64,000 nt of DNA from contig CAMCGB010000005.1 in assembly GCA_945874355.1 (NCBI GenBank), positions 1 through 64,000 on the forward strand, given 5' to 3'. The notes beneath the pieces are model-generated. The model was not told the DNA's origin. It made no database searches and worked only from the letters and a program-made list of their open reading frames with translations. A program made the position numbers and the translations under genes. Positions 34,780-43,759 of the stretch are shown one piece after another. Each line of letters starts with the position of its first letter. Within the stretch, counting starts at the first letter, position 1. The DNA is from an uncultured Bacteroides sp. Lineage in GTDB: Bacteria > Bacteroidota > Bacteroidia > Bacteroidales > UBA932.

Positions 34780-36120
34780 CTATAGCAACTTTGAAGCAAG
34801 TTCCGACAGCACACTTCTCTCACCTTTGCGCAAAAAGATGTGCTGGAAGACCTTCTGGCCCTGCATCTTTTCGCCCAGATGAGTCAATCCGTTAGACCAC
34901 TGGTCCAGGTAAGGCTGGTCAATCTGGAAAATGTCTCCGGTGAATACCATCTTTGTCCCCTCGCCGGCCCGGGTGATAATGGTCTTCATCTCGTGGGGAG
35001 TGAGGTTCTGGGCCTCGTCTATGATGAAGTAGCACTTTCCCAGACTCCTGCCCCTGATGTATGCAAGAGGCTCGATGATGAGTTTCTCCTGGGTAAGCAT
35101 ACTGTCTATCCTCTGGGCCTCGCGCGAGCCGGGACGGAACTGGGAGCGTATGACATTCAGATTATCCATCAGCGGCTGGAGGAAAGGGCCCATCTTGGCC
35201 TTCTGGTCGCCGGGAAGGAAGCCAAGGTCCTGATTGCCAAGGATGACCGTGGGGCGGGAAAGGATGATTTGCTCGTAGTCCTTCTCCTGCTCAAGCGCGG
35301 CGGCAAGGGCGAGAAGAGTCTTTCCGGTGCCGGCGCCTCCGGTCAGGGACACCAGCGAAATGTTGGGGTTCAGCAGGGCGTCCAGGGCCATTGCCTGCTC
35401 GTCGTTGCGCGGCCTGATGCCGTAGGCCTGGCGGGATTTGACCAGAACTATCCGGTCGCGGGAGCTGTCATAGCGCGCACAAACGCCTCCTTTTTCAGAA
35501 TCAGTCCAGCTCAGCGAGAACATCTGGTTTGCCGCGGGCTTGCTGTCCGTCACATCCTTCCATTCAAGACAGGTATCGGGGCCGTAGCACAGGACCTGCA
35601 TCTTTTCGGAAGAAAGGGTATAGCGCTGGACTTCCTTCTGGCTGTTTTCAATCTTGGACTCTTCCAGCTTGTCGGTAAGATAGTCCTGCACCGCCATCCC
35701 AGCCGCTTTCGCCTTCAGCCTCAGATTGATGTCCTTCGTGACTAGGGCCACAAACACGCCGGGAGTGGTATCCCTCACCCACATTGCGGTGGAGAGTATC
35801 CTATGGTCCTGGGTATCGTCCCTGAAAAGGTCCTTGAAGGCGTCCGGGAAGGGATGGTTAGGTTCTATGCGTATGGTTCCCAGGCCCTTGCCCAGGCTCA
35901 CCCCGCCTTTGGCGAAGGTCTTCCCGTCTGTCAGGCGGTCGATTTCCCGCATAAATCCGCGGGCGTTGTATGAAAGGGCGTCATTGCCCTTCTTGAACTT
36001 GTCCAGCTCTTCTACTACTGCCACCGGGATGACCAGGTCGTTGTCCTGGAACTTTTTGACGGCCTTGTAGTCGTGAAGTATGACATTGGTGTCAAGGACA
36101 AAAATCTTCTTATTTCCCAT
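34780..36120 (-). CDS. PIN-PhoH fusion ATPase
   Basis: A 446-residue protein with an N-terminal PIN-type ribonuclease domain (about 1-140; Asp10 in FVLDTNVILHDY) joined to a C-terminal PhoH ATPase domain (Walker A GGAGTGKT around residues 258-266; Walker B-like CYFIIDEAQNLT). PIN-PhoH proteins are proposed RNA helicase/RNase machines; the exact role is unknown. It lies 29 bases downstream of the PurL-like gene and 73 bases upstream of ppdK, all on the minus strand. Confidence 0.87.
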   Translation of the reverse strand: MGNKKIFVLDTNVILHDYKAVKKFQDNDLVIPVAVVEELDKFKKGNDALSYNARGFMREIDRLTDGKTFAKGGVSLGKGLGTIRIEPNHPFPDAFKDLFRDDTQDHRILSTAMWVRDTTPGVFVALVTKDINLRLKAKAAGMAVQDYLTDKLEESKIENSQKEVQRYTLSSEKMQVLCYGPDTCLEWKDVTDSKPAANQMFSLSWTDSEKGGVCARYDSSRDRIVLVKSRQAYGIRPRNDEQAMALDALLNPNISLVSLTGGAGTGKTLLALAAALEQEKDYEQIILSRPTVILGNQDLGFLPGDQKAKMGPFLQPLMDNLNVIRSQFRPGSREAQRIDSMLTQEKLIIEPLAYIRGRSLGKCYFIIDEAQNLTPHEMKTIITRAGEGTKMVFTGDIFQIDQPYLDQWSNGLTHLGEKMQGQKVFQHIFLRKGERSVLSELASKLL

Positions 36121-36149
36121 ACATGTTATCAGTTTCAGTGTATTGCGTT

Positions 36150-37316
36150 TCAGTCCTCCCCTTCGGCGCCTTTGAGCAGCGAAGCCAGGATGGATTGCAG
36201 GCCTGAGTTGCCCTGGGTGCTGATCTTCAATTCTCCAAGAGCAGTGTCGGGGTGGCCCAGCGGATAATAGGCGACATCCTGGAGCAGCAGCTCAGCATCC
36301 AGATAGTCAAAGTCCTGGTCCCTTATCTGGATGACGACTCCGGGGATATTCGAGAACAGCACCCTGAGGGCCTGCTTCTCGCCGTATGCGTCCATAATGC
36401 CCGAAATGTCAGCGTCCAGAGCGCAAAGCCGCGAACACATACGCGAAAGGGTGTCCATCAGGGAAAGAGGTCCCACGGTGGCAGCGCTCAGAAGCACTCC
36501 GTCCTCGCTGAACTCCCTGAGGACCTCGTAGCAATCCAGGAAATAATCGCTGTCCTCCAGCCTCGGAGCCGGATCGGAAAGGGAATAGAGCGCGGACAGG
36601 CGCGAAGCTCCCAGACGGAAGTCAGATGTATCGAAAGGGATGTATATGACCCAGCTTCCCGGCTCAGGAACCAGACTCTCCCCTATCAGGCGGGAGCTGC
36701 CCATTTCGGGGAAGCGGCTGCGGTAGGGTTCAGAGATGAAATCGTCCTGCTCTTCGGTCTCGCACACGGGTCTGAGGCCCTGGGTAAAAGCGAGGCTGCA
36801 CTTGCCTTCCCCGCTGATGCATTCATAGTCCTCAAGGCAAATCCCAAGAGAATCGAGGCAGTCGCATGCGGCGCTGACAGAGTGATAAAAGGCGGCCATT
36901 GACCCCAGCAGCGTAGGGTTCCACTTCCAGGAAGCCCTGGTGCAGAGGTCCCCGATTTTAAAGGAGCCTTCCAGCCAGAGAGTGTCTATAATACTGGAAG
37001 TCAGCAGGAAACGGGTATATGAAGAGCTGAACTCCAAAGGGAAGACTTCTTCTGAAGAGCGCACCGCGTCAAGGCACTCCTGAGCCGAGAGGCTGCGCAA
37101 ATCGTTGTTCTTCGGCACCACATCCGGGGTTTCGTCCACAATCCCGGCAGGACTCGGCGGGGCGGCGAGCGGACTCGGGGCACAATCCACCTCCCGGGCA
37201 TCCATCACACTGCGGAGCATCATTTCGGGAGTCAGGTCGAGGCGTACTCCGTCGATTACATATGTGGAATAAAGCAAAGAAGGGTCTTTTTCCATTTGTT
37301 CAAGCTCTGAATACAT
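36150..37316 (-). CDS. PurL-like (FGAM synthase C-terminal half) degenerate paralogue
   Basis: A 388-residue protein. From about residue 92 to 360 it lines up, from my knowledge of the family, with the second AIRS tandem of large PurL: SYTRFLLTSSIIDT matches the ARMAVGEALTNLA region, ASWKWNP the ANWM region, AACDCLDSLGICL the LGI..P region, FRLGASRLSAL the RLGGSSFAQ region, and VLFSNIPGVVIQI the LF.E.PGVVIQV end. The active-site signatures are changed: GKDSLSM is here GEGKCSLAF, and the HDISAGGL loop is SAATVGPLSL. The N-terminal synthase half and the glutaminase domain are absent, and residues 45-70 are a Pro/Ala linker. It is unlikely to be an enzyme; a structural or regulatory use, or slow decay, is inferred. 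The start at 37316 is preferred; ATG 37295 is possible. Confidence 0.5.
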   Translation of the reverse strand: MYSELEQMEKDPSLLYSTYVIDGVRLDLTPEMMLRSVMDAREVDCAPSPLAAPPSPAGIVDETPDVVPKNNDLRSLSAQECLDAVRSSEEVFPLEFSSSYTRFLLTSSIIDTLWLEGSFKIGDLCTRASWKWNPTLLGSMAAFYHSVSAACDCLDSLGICLEDYECISGEGKCSLAFTQGLRPVCETEEQDDFISEPYRSRFPEMGSSRLIGESLVPEPGSWVIYIPFDTSDFRLGASRLSALYSLSDPAPRLEDSDYFLDCYEVLREFSEDGVLLSAATVGPLSLMDTLSRMCSRLCALDADISGIMDAYGEKQALRVLFSNIPGVVIQIRDQDFDYLDAELLLQDVAYYPLGHPDTALGELKISTQGNSGLQSILASLLKGAEGED

Positions 37317-37375
37317 CCTCAAAATTATGAAATAAATTATCAAAATCAAAGCATTCCCAAGAAGGAAAGTTTGGC

Positions 37376-37383
37376 TATCTTTG
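37376..37383 (+). promoter_or_regulatory. -7 element for folC
   Basis: TATCTTTG, exact consensus, 29 bases before ATG 37413, within the divergent gap between the PurL-like gene and folC. Unlike other divergent gaps in this window it has no abutting reverse element. Confidence 0.6.
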
Positions 37384-37412
37384 TTCCATGTATATGAAAG
37401 AGCGCATAGTGT

Positions 37413-38705
37413 ATGAAACAGGACATCAATACTTACGATAGACAGATAGAAGAACTTTTCGAGCGGCACCCCAGCGTGCAGAGGCAGGGATTCGGCGGCG
37501 GAGCATATAAAGAGGGGCTGGACGGGATACGCGCCTACGACAGGGCGCTGGGAAGCCCCTGGCAGAAATACCCCTGCATACACGTCGCCGGCACCAACGG
37601 CAAGGGCTCCGTCTGCTCGATGCTCTCCGCGGCCCTTTCAAGCCGGGGAGCCAGTGTGGGGCTATACACCTCTCCCCACCTTGTGGACTTCCGCGAGAGG
37701 ATGAAAATCATCAGGGGAGCTTCATTCCTGATGCCCGAAAAGAGCGAAATCCTCTCCCTTCTGCACCGCCAGTCCACAGAGGGGCTGTCCTTTTTCGAGA
37801 TTACTACCGGGATGGCTTTCAGCTGGTTTGCAGACAGGAAGGTTGACCTCGCAGTTATCGAGACCGGGCTCGGAGGAAGGCTTGACAGCACCAATATCAT
37901 CACCCCCTGCCTGAGCATCGTAACCAGCATAGGCCTGGACCACTGCGACCTTCTCGGCGACAGCATAGAAAAGATTGCGGCCGAGAAGGCAGGCATCTTC
38001 AAGAGAGGAGTAAAGGCTCTGGTCTATGGGAACGATCCGCTCACAGCAGAAGTTTTCCGCTCGAAAGCGGCCGAATGCGGAGCCGAGCTCTACTTCGCCG
38101 ACCATTACGCAGACTCCCGTCCCGAGATCGGACTCCTTCTGGAAAGCTTGGCAGGGAAGCTGGACCTTCAGGGCGAGTATCAGAAGCAGAATCTGCGCAC
38201 CGTCCTTTGCGCGCTCAGCCTTCTGGGCATAAAGCTCGACGGGGACGTAACGGATGCCATATGCCGCTGCGCCCGAATCACCGGGCTGCATGCCAGATGG
38301 GAACAGATTGACTCTTCGCCACTTACAATCTGCGACATAGGGCACAACAGCGCCGCCCTCGAGAAGAATTTCGCACAGCTGCGCGGCCTCGGACGCAATA
38401 TGTACATCGTTTACGGGGTGATGGCGGACAAGGACCTCGAAGCCATAAAGCCTCTGATGCCGCGAGAAGCCAAGTACTACCTCGCCGCCCCGCGCATCAG
38501 CCGTTCGCTGGATGTGGGAAAGCTCTACAACGCCCTCGAGGGGCTCGACCGCCGTGCATTCCCCAGCGTGGAAAGCGCCGTAGCACAGGCAAGGGAAGAC
38601 GCTCTCAAGGACCCCGACGCGGTAGTATATATAGGTGGAAGCAACTATCTGGTGGCCGAATGCATCTCTGAATACAGAACATCAAACGCCACAGAGCAGA
38701 TATGA
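37413..38705 (+). CDS. folC: Bifunctional folylpolyglutamate synthase/dihydrofolate synthase
   Basis: A 430-residue Mur-ligase-like enzyme that adds glutamate to dihydropteroate or folates. The P-loop motif HVAGTNGKGSVCSML (about residues 53-67), SPHLVDFRERM, GLGGRLDSTN and the C-terminal VYGVMADKD motif are clear. It overlaps the following gene by 4 bases (ATGA). Role: folate biosynthesis and retention in the cytoplasm. Confidence 0.93.
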   Translation: MKQDINTYDRQIEELFERHPSVQRQGFGGGAYKEGLDGIRAYDRALGSPWQKYPCIHVAGTNGKGSVCSMLSAALSSRGASVGLYTSPHLVDFRERMKIIRGASFLMPEKSEILSLLHRQSTEGLSFFEITTGMAFSWFADRKVDLAVIETGLGGRLDSTNIITPCLSIVTSIGLDHCDLLGDSIEKIAAEKAGIFKRGVKALVYGNDPLTAEVFRSKAAECGAELYFADHYADSRPEIGLLLESLAGKLDLQGEYQKQNLRTVLCALSLLGIKLDGDVTDAICRCARITGLHARWEQIDSSPLTICDIGHNSAALEKNFAQLRGLGRNMYIVYGVMADKDLEAIKPLMPREAKYYLAAPRISRSLDVGKLYNALEGLDRRAFPSVESAVAQAREDALKDPDAVVYIGGSNYLVAECISEYRTSNATEQI

Positions 38706-41700
38706 TAAGAAAAGCATTCTTGACCCTGCTGTCGCTAAGCTGCGCATCCCTGCTGTTTGCGGCCCCGGCAGATACCAGTAAGGAACTGGACAGGCTATGG
38801 TCCCGCTACCGTAAAGCCGAAAAGCTGGACTTGCCTCAGGATATGGAAAGCATACTCCTGAAAATCAAAGATATATCTAAAGAAAGCGGAGATGCCGCCT
38901 CATTTTACAAGGCGGCCTGTCTGTATGTGGACGTATGCTCGGCCAGGAACTGGAAGCAAAGGGACGAACTGAGAAAAGCCCTGGACACTGAGGTGGAGAA
39001 CTTCGGGAACGCCCTTATGAGTTTTCGCCACAAATGGAGCTACCCCTATTCCGAGCAGGCCTTCAGATATATTCTGGACAACAGCGAAGCTCTTAAAGGG
39101 AGCCTTACCCGCGGGCTCTATCCCGAGCTGCCTGAGAAACTTGCCGATAGCGACCTTGAATACGCCATCTGGGCCTGCGTCAAAGCGGGGAACAGGAGCG
39201 CACTGAACTGTGCGGATCTGATGTCTATGATAGGAGGGGAAGAGATGAAAAGCCTCGCCCTGCGCCTTGAGCTGATTCTTCGCAGCACCGACAGAAAAGA
39301 GCTCAAAGGACGCCTGGAAGAGTTCTGCTCCGGGTGCCCTGACCCTCTTGTGAATCTTCTTGCACAGGAGCAGATCCTCAGGCTGGACTTCTATGCCATG
39401 GAGCAAAAGGAGGAGAAAAACGAGCAGGATTATCTGGCTCTGAGGCAGAAACTTAAGCAGCTTGTCAGCCGCGCGGCGACGCTTGTCAAAAAAGGCAAGA
39501 CGCCTTCTTTGAACGGCGATGCTGAAGGGATTCTGAGGCGGCTGGAAGACAAAGAACTAAGAGCCGAGGTGAAGAACGACACCTTGAATGTGTATCTGAG
39601 AAACCTTCAGGGGGTAAAGATAGAAATCAGCAGAAAAGGCAAAAAGGAGATGGAAAAGAGCCTCAACCTGGAGCGTAAAAAGTTCTATCTGATTGATACT
39701 CTTACTCTTAATCTGAGCTCACTGGAGGATGCCGACTGGGACATCAATCTCAAAAGCGGGATTCTTACAAGCACGCTTACATATCCCAAAAGGAGCCTTT
39801 CGCTTGCCCTTCGCAGGGACTCTGACGGCATCAGGGTCTATGTCGCAGACTACCGGAGCGGAAAGGGACTTGACGACTACAGCCTGCAGGTCCGCAGCAC
39901 TGAAGGCAAACTGATGGGTACTTATTTCATTAAAGGTGAGGGCTTCGTGGAGATAGGAAGCCAGGCCGAGCAGCAGCTCTCACAAAAGGGAAATTGGGCT
40001 GTGGCGGAAGATTATATAATTAAAGAACGCAGAACGCTGTTGAGCCCGAAGTGCAGGCTGCCTTACTCTTATCCGAGTGAAGAAACTGGCAGTCCAAGCC
40101 TTCAAGCCCAGATACTGACCGACCGCAAAGCCTACAGGATGGGTGAGACCCTCCTGTATAAAGCAATCATTTACAGCGGTTTTCAGACCCAGAGACCGGC
40201 CCCGGAACATACTCAGGTCTGCGTAAAGCTTCTTTCGCCCAAATCGGAAATCGTCCTGAGCGACACTCTGTCCTGCTCCCCTCTGGGCAGTGTCAACTCT
40301 GATTTCAAGCTTGATAATCTGAAACTTAACGGAGACTATTCGCTTTGCGTCGAGCTCCAGGGCAGAAGGATCGCTTCCTGCAGGGTGAGGATTGACGAAA
40401 GCAACCTTCCGGACTTCGATATGCAGTGGGACGGAAAGAATCGTATGCTTCTTCCGGGCGACCATATCAGTGCTGCGGGGCAGATACTATGTTTCAGCGG
40501 GCGTAGCCCCAAGGACTATAAAGTAGAGCTTTCTTTGCTGCAGGGCTCTGAAAAGCTGGAATCAGCAACACTGAGAAGCGACTCCGAGGGGCGTTTCAGC
40601 TACTCTTTCCGCCCTGCCGATAAGCAGCAGGAGGATCAGCAGAGGTTCTACTGGCGCTACTACAGCATCCAGGCCACAATCACCGCTCCGGACGGGCAGA
40701 CCCTGTCTTTCTCGAAGAACATCTGCGTAAGGCCGGGTCTTGAAATGAACCTGAAGCTGGACAATGCACTCAAGGGAGAAGTCCGCCTGAAGAGTTCGGA
40801 AAGGGCCGGATGCATAAAGGATAACATTCTCACTCTCAGCTTCTTCGATCCTTCCCTTGAGCTCAGACAGTCTCTCAGGGTCAATTATTCGCTGCTGAAA
40901 GGCTCCACGCTGATTCGCAGCGGCAGGAGCGGAGGCGAGAGTTGCGGGATTGATGTCAAGGATCTTGAAGACGGGCTATATACCCTCAAGGCGGAAGCCG
41001 TCGCGATGGCGGACAACGGCAAAGAGTACTCTCGCGCGGATTCCAGCAAAGTGCTGATTCTCAAAGAGGGGAGGTCCCTTCCGGAGGAAGTGGAGTTCTG
41101 GTACAGCGAGATGGAGCCCTCCAAAGGCAGCATAGCTTTCGGAAGCGGAAGCGGCGAGCTGTGGGCCAATGTGGCGCTGCACAGTGAAGGCAACCACCTG
41201 ATTCAGAGCCGCTATGTGCACCTTGGCAAAGGAGAGATTCTCTGTCAGGAGTTTGAGGAAGAACTGCTCGCAGGAAAGGAAGGGCTCGGCATATCTTTAT
41301 TCTTCTTCAAAGATGCGGGGCGGCATCAATACACAAAAAAGATTGAAAGACCAGTTGAGCGGGATGAGCTGAAACTAAGATTCATACGTACAACCGACAT
41401 AACGGCGCCCCGGCAGAACTGCACTTTCAGCGTGATTGCCGACAGGGACTGCGAGCTGGCGGTAAGCGTGTTCGATCTGGCGAGCGAAAAGCTGATGGAA
41501 AATATATGGAGCCCCATACCGAAGCAGGAGCGGCACTTCCCTCCCGTCCCCTTCAGCGGCGTGTGCGGAAGCCACGATTCGTCTTTCGGCTATGCCCGCC
41601 CCTTAATGAGCTCAGGCATAAAGTATACCGTCAGAGCCTCGGTAGCAGCCAAATCGCTTCAGGACAACTTTGAGATGGCTGTTGAGGAAGACAGTGTGGA

Positions 41701-43759
41701 GAGCTCTGCCGCTCCTGCAGAAGGGCAGGAGGAGGGTCAGGAAGTCCGAATAAGGGAAGATTTCAGCAGCACCCTGTTCTGGGCTCCGGAGATGGAGCTG
41801 CACAAAGACCAGGAGTGCGTCTGGTCTTTCCGCTCTTCTGACAAGCTGTCGAGCTTTGCCGTGCAGCTGTTCGCCCACGATTCGCAGATGAACAGCGCCG
41901 CTGTCCGCAATCAGATGAGGGTCAGCATACCCGTGGAGCTGTCCATCAGCAGGCCTGCATATCTTTACAGTTCAGACATTTGGACAGTCACCGTCGCGCT
42001 CACCAACAATAGCGATGCGAGCGTCCAGGGCAATCTCTCGCTCAAATTCACAGACGCTCTTCCGGGCGACGGCAAGACTCTGATGAGCAAGGAGAAAAAG
42101 AGAATCAGCATAGGAGCTAAAGAGAGCGTGAGCATAAGTTTCGAGAGCCGCGTTCCCGACTGCGTCCTGCTGGGCGTACTCGCTTCGTTCAGCCCCACTT
42201 CCAAAAAGGATAGGGAGAGTTTTGGCGGCGATGCGCTCTTTTTCACCGTGGACGTAAGGGAGAGAATGCGCACAATAGTGGAGAGCCACTCTGCCCTTGT
42301 CTCAGAGTCTGACAGACTGCCCGTGCAGCTGGACTCACTTCGCGCCTCTTTCAGCTCAACGGACCCTTCCAAGGCGGACATCAGTTATATAAGCATATCC
42401 GAAATGCTCTCCAAAGCCTTACCCCAGAGCATAGAGCACCGCAGCGACAACTCTCTGGACCTCTGCAAGGAGCTTTTCGCCCGGACTATGCTTGACAAAG
42501 CGGCGGTGAGCGGATCCGACCCGGCTGCAGAGAAGCTCCTGTCGTGCCGCAACCCTGACGGAGGCTTCGCCTGGTTTGCAGGTATGGACTCTTCGGAGCA
42601 GATTACCGCTCTCGTGCTGGAGATGTTCGGCGCTTTCAGGCCTGCTTTGAGCCCTGCCCTGGAAGAAGCCATCGCGCCCGCGCTGCGCTACCTCGACAGG
42701 CAGTTCCTGCTCGTCAAAGACATAGCTCCCTGGAGAGCCCGCCTCAACCTGGAGCAGTACCTGTATGTGCGCTCGATGTTCCCGGAAGTGGAGATTGAGG
42801 ATGAGTGCCGCAAGGCTATGGCCAAAAAGGAATGGAAGGAAAGGGTGGAAGAGTACCTGGTTCCCCGCTCCGAAGCAGGCCTGAATGGCAGGATACTCGA
42901 AAAGGCACGAAGGCTTCTGACCCTTTCAAATCTAAGCAAAGATTCTGCATCAAGGCTCTCATCGCAACTTGGACTGAACTCCTCTTCGAGGCTAGAGAAA
43001 GCCGCGCGAAGGGACCTGGAGTCTCTCGCCCAGTATGCGGTATATAACGGACAGGGAGAGTACTACTACCCCAACGCCATTATGCAGCGGGGGCTTCTTG
43101 AGAGCGAGCTTTACGCCCACTGCCTTCTCTGCGACCTTTTGGAGCGCAACGGCAGGAAAGAGATTGCAGAAGGCATCAGAATGCACCTGATGCTCCAGAA
43201 GGAAACCCAGCACTGGGAGGACGACTTCGCCTGCCTGCTCGCCCTAAGGACCATTTCCAGGGCGGAGAAGCAGACTCTTGAGCGCAAAGTGGTCACCCTC
43301 AGCTCCACTGAGACACTGCCCCTGGACGAGGTGCAAGCCTTCGGAAACGGCTTCAGCCTTGAGTGCAGCTACTATAAGGACGGCAAGCGGATTGAAAAGG
43401 GAGACGTTCTTGAGGTCGGCGACAGAATCAGCGCCGAGTACCGCATCCGCAGCGAGAGGAGCCGGAGTTTCGTCAGGTTCACCGCTCCCAGGCCCGCCTG
43501 TCTGGAGTGCGTGGACGGAAGGTCGCGCTACTGCTACCCTTCGGCCTATCGCGAAGTCAAGGCGGACAGGACCGAATACTGGTCAGAACTCTGGCCCGAA
43601 GAGACCACAGTCCTGAAGGAGGAGTTCCACGTTGTGAGAGCCGGAGAGTTCAGTAGCGAAGGTCTCGGAATCGAATCCGTCTATGCTCCCCACTACCGCG
43701 CCGGCATTCCAGCTGAATATCAGATGATTTCGATGCCGTCTGAGACGACCCAGCCCTGA
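38702..43759 (+). CDS. Bacterial alpha-2-macroglobulin family protein
   Basis: A 1685-residue secreted or membrane-attached protein. Signal peptide at about 1-21, a helical N-terminal region, then many beta-rich macroglobulin domains: the MG2-type ILTDRKAYRMGETLLYKAII (about residue 470), the LYSSDIWTVTVALTNNSD segment and the C-terminal alpha-alpha toroid with LLSCRNPDGGFAWFAGMDSSEQIT. The thioester motif CxEQ of the trapping type is not seen, so this would be a thioester-less class. Family members trap or inhibit proteases that attack the envelope. It overlaps folC by 4 bases at the start and the convergent batD-batE gene by 40 bases at the end. No penicillin-binding partner gene is adjacent. 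Confidence 0.8.
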   Translation: MIRKAFLTLLSLSCASLLFAAPADTSKELDRLWSRYRKAEKLDLPQDMESILLKIKDISKESGDAASFYKAACLYVDVCSARNWKQRDELRKALDTEVENFGNALMSFRHKWSYPYSEQAFRYILDNSEALKGSLTRGLYPELPEKLADSDLEYAIWACVKAGNRSALNCADLMSMIGGEEMKSLALRLELILRSTDRKELKGRLEEFCSGCPDPLVNLLAQEQILRLDFYAMEQKEEKNEQDYLALRQKLKQLVSRAATLVKKGKTPSLNGDAEGILRRLEDKELRAEVKNDTLNVYLRNLQGVKIEISRKGKKEMEKSLNLERKKFYLIDTLTLNLSSLEDADWDINLKSGILTSTLTYPKRSLSLALRRDSDGIRVYVADYRSGKGLDDYSLQVRSTEGKLMGTYFIKGEGFVEIGSQAEQQLSQKGNWAVAEDYIIKERRTLLSPKCRLPYSYPSEETGSPSLQAQILTDRKAYRMGETLLYKAIIYSGFQTQRPAPEHTQVCVKLLSPKSEIVLSDTLSCSPLGSVNSDFKLDNLKLNGDYSLCVELQGRRIASCRVRIDESNLPDFDMQWDGKNRMLLPGDHISAAGQILCFSGRSPKDYKVELSLLQGSEKLESATLRSDSEGRFSYSFRPADKQQEDQQRFYWRYYSIQATITAPDGQTLSFSKNICVRPGLEMNLKLDNALKGEVRLKSSERAGCIKDNILTLSFFDPSLELRQSLRVNYSLLKGSTLIRSGRSGGESCGIDVKDLEDGLYTLKAEAVAMADNGKEYSRADSSKVLILKEGRSLPEEVEFWYSEMEPSKGSIAFGSGSGELWANVALHSEGNHLIQSRYVHLGKGEILCQEFEEELLAGKEGLGISLFFFKDAGRHQYTKKIERPVERDELKLRFIRTTDITAPRQNCTFSVIADRDCELAVSVFDLASEKLMENIWSPIPKQERHFPPVPFSGVCGSHDSSFGYARPLMSSGIKYTVRASVAAKSLQDNFEMAVEEDSVESSAAPAEGQEEGQEVRIREDFSSTLFWAPEMELHKDQECVWSFRSSDKLSSFAVQLFAHDSQMNSAAVRNQMRVSIPVELSISRPAYLYSSDIWTVTVALTNNSDASVQGNLSLKFTDALPGDGKTLMSKEKKRISIGAKESVSISFESRVPDCVLLGVLASFSPTSKKDRESFGGDALFFTVDVRERMRTIVESHSALVSESDRLPVQLDSLRASFSSTDPSKADISYISISEMLSKALPQSIEHRSDNSLDLCKELFARTMLDKAAVSGSDPAAEKLLSCRNPDGGFAWFAGMDSSEQITALVLEMFGAFRPALSPALEEAIAPALRYLDRQFLLVKDIAPWRARLNLEQYLYVRSMFPEVEIEDECRKAMAKKEWKERVEEYLVPRSEAGLNGRILEKARRLLTLSNLSKDSASRLSSQLGLNSSSRLEKAARRDLESLAQYAVYNGQGEYYYPNAIMQRGLLESELYAHCLLCDLLERNGRKEIAEGIRMHLMLQKETQHWEDDFACLLALRTISRAEKQTLERKVVTLSSTETLPLDEVQAFGNGFSLECSYYKDGKRIEKGDVLEVGDRISAEYRIRSERSRSFVRFTAPRPACLECVDGRSRYCYPSAYREVKADRTEYWSELWPEETTVLKEEFHVVRAGEFSSEGLGIESVYAPHYRAGIPAEYQMISMPSETTQP

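Noticed and set aside
38702..43759. Thioester (CxEQ) type alpha-2-macroglobulin
   Set aside because: The expected place in the toroid region reads GGFAWFAGMDSSEQ with no Cys-x-Glu-Gln motif.
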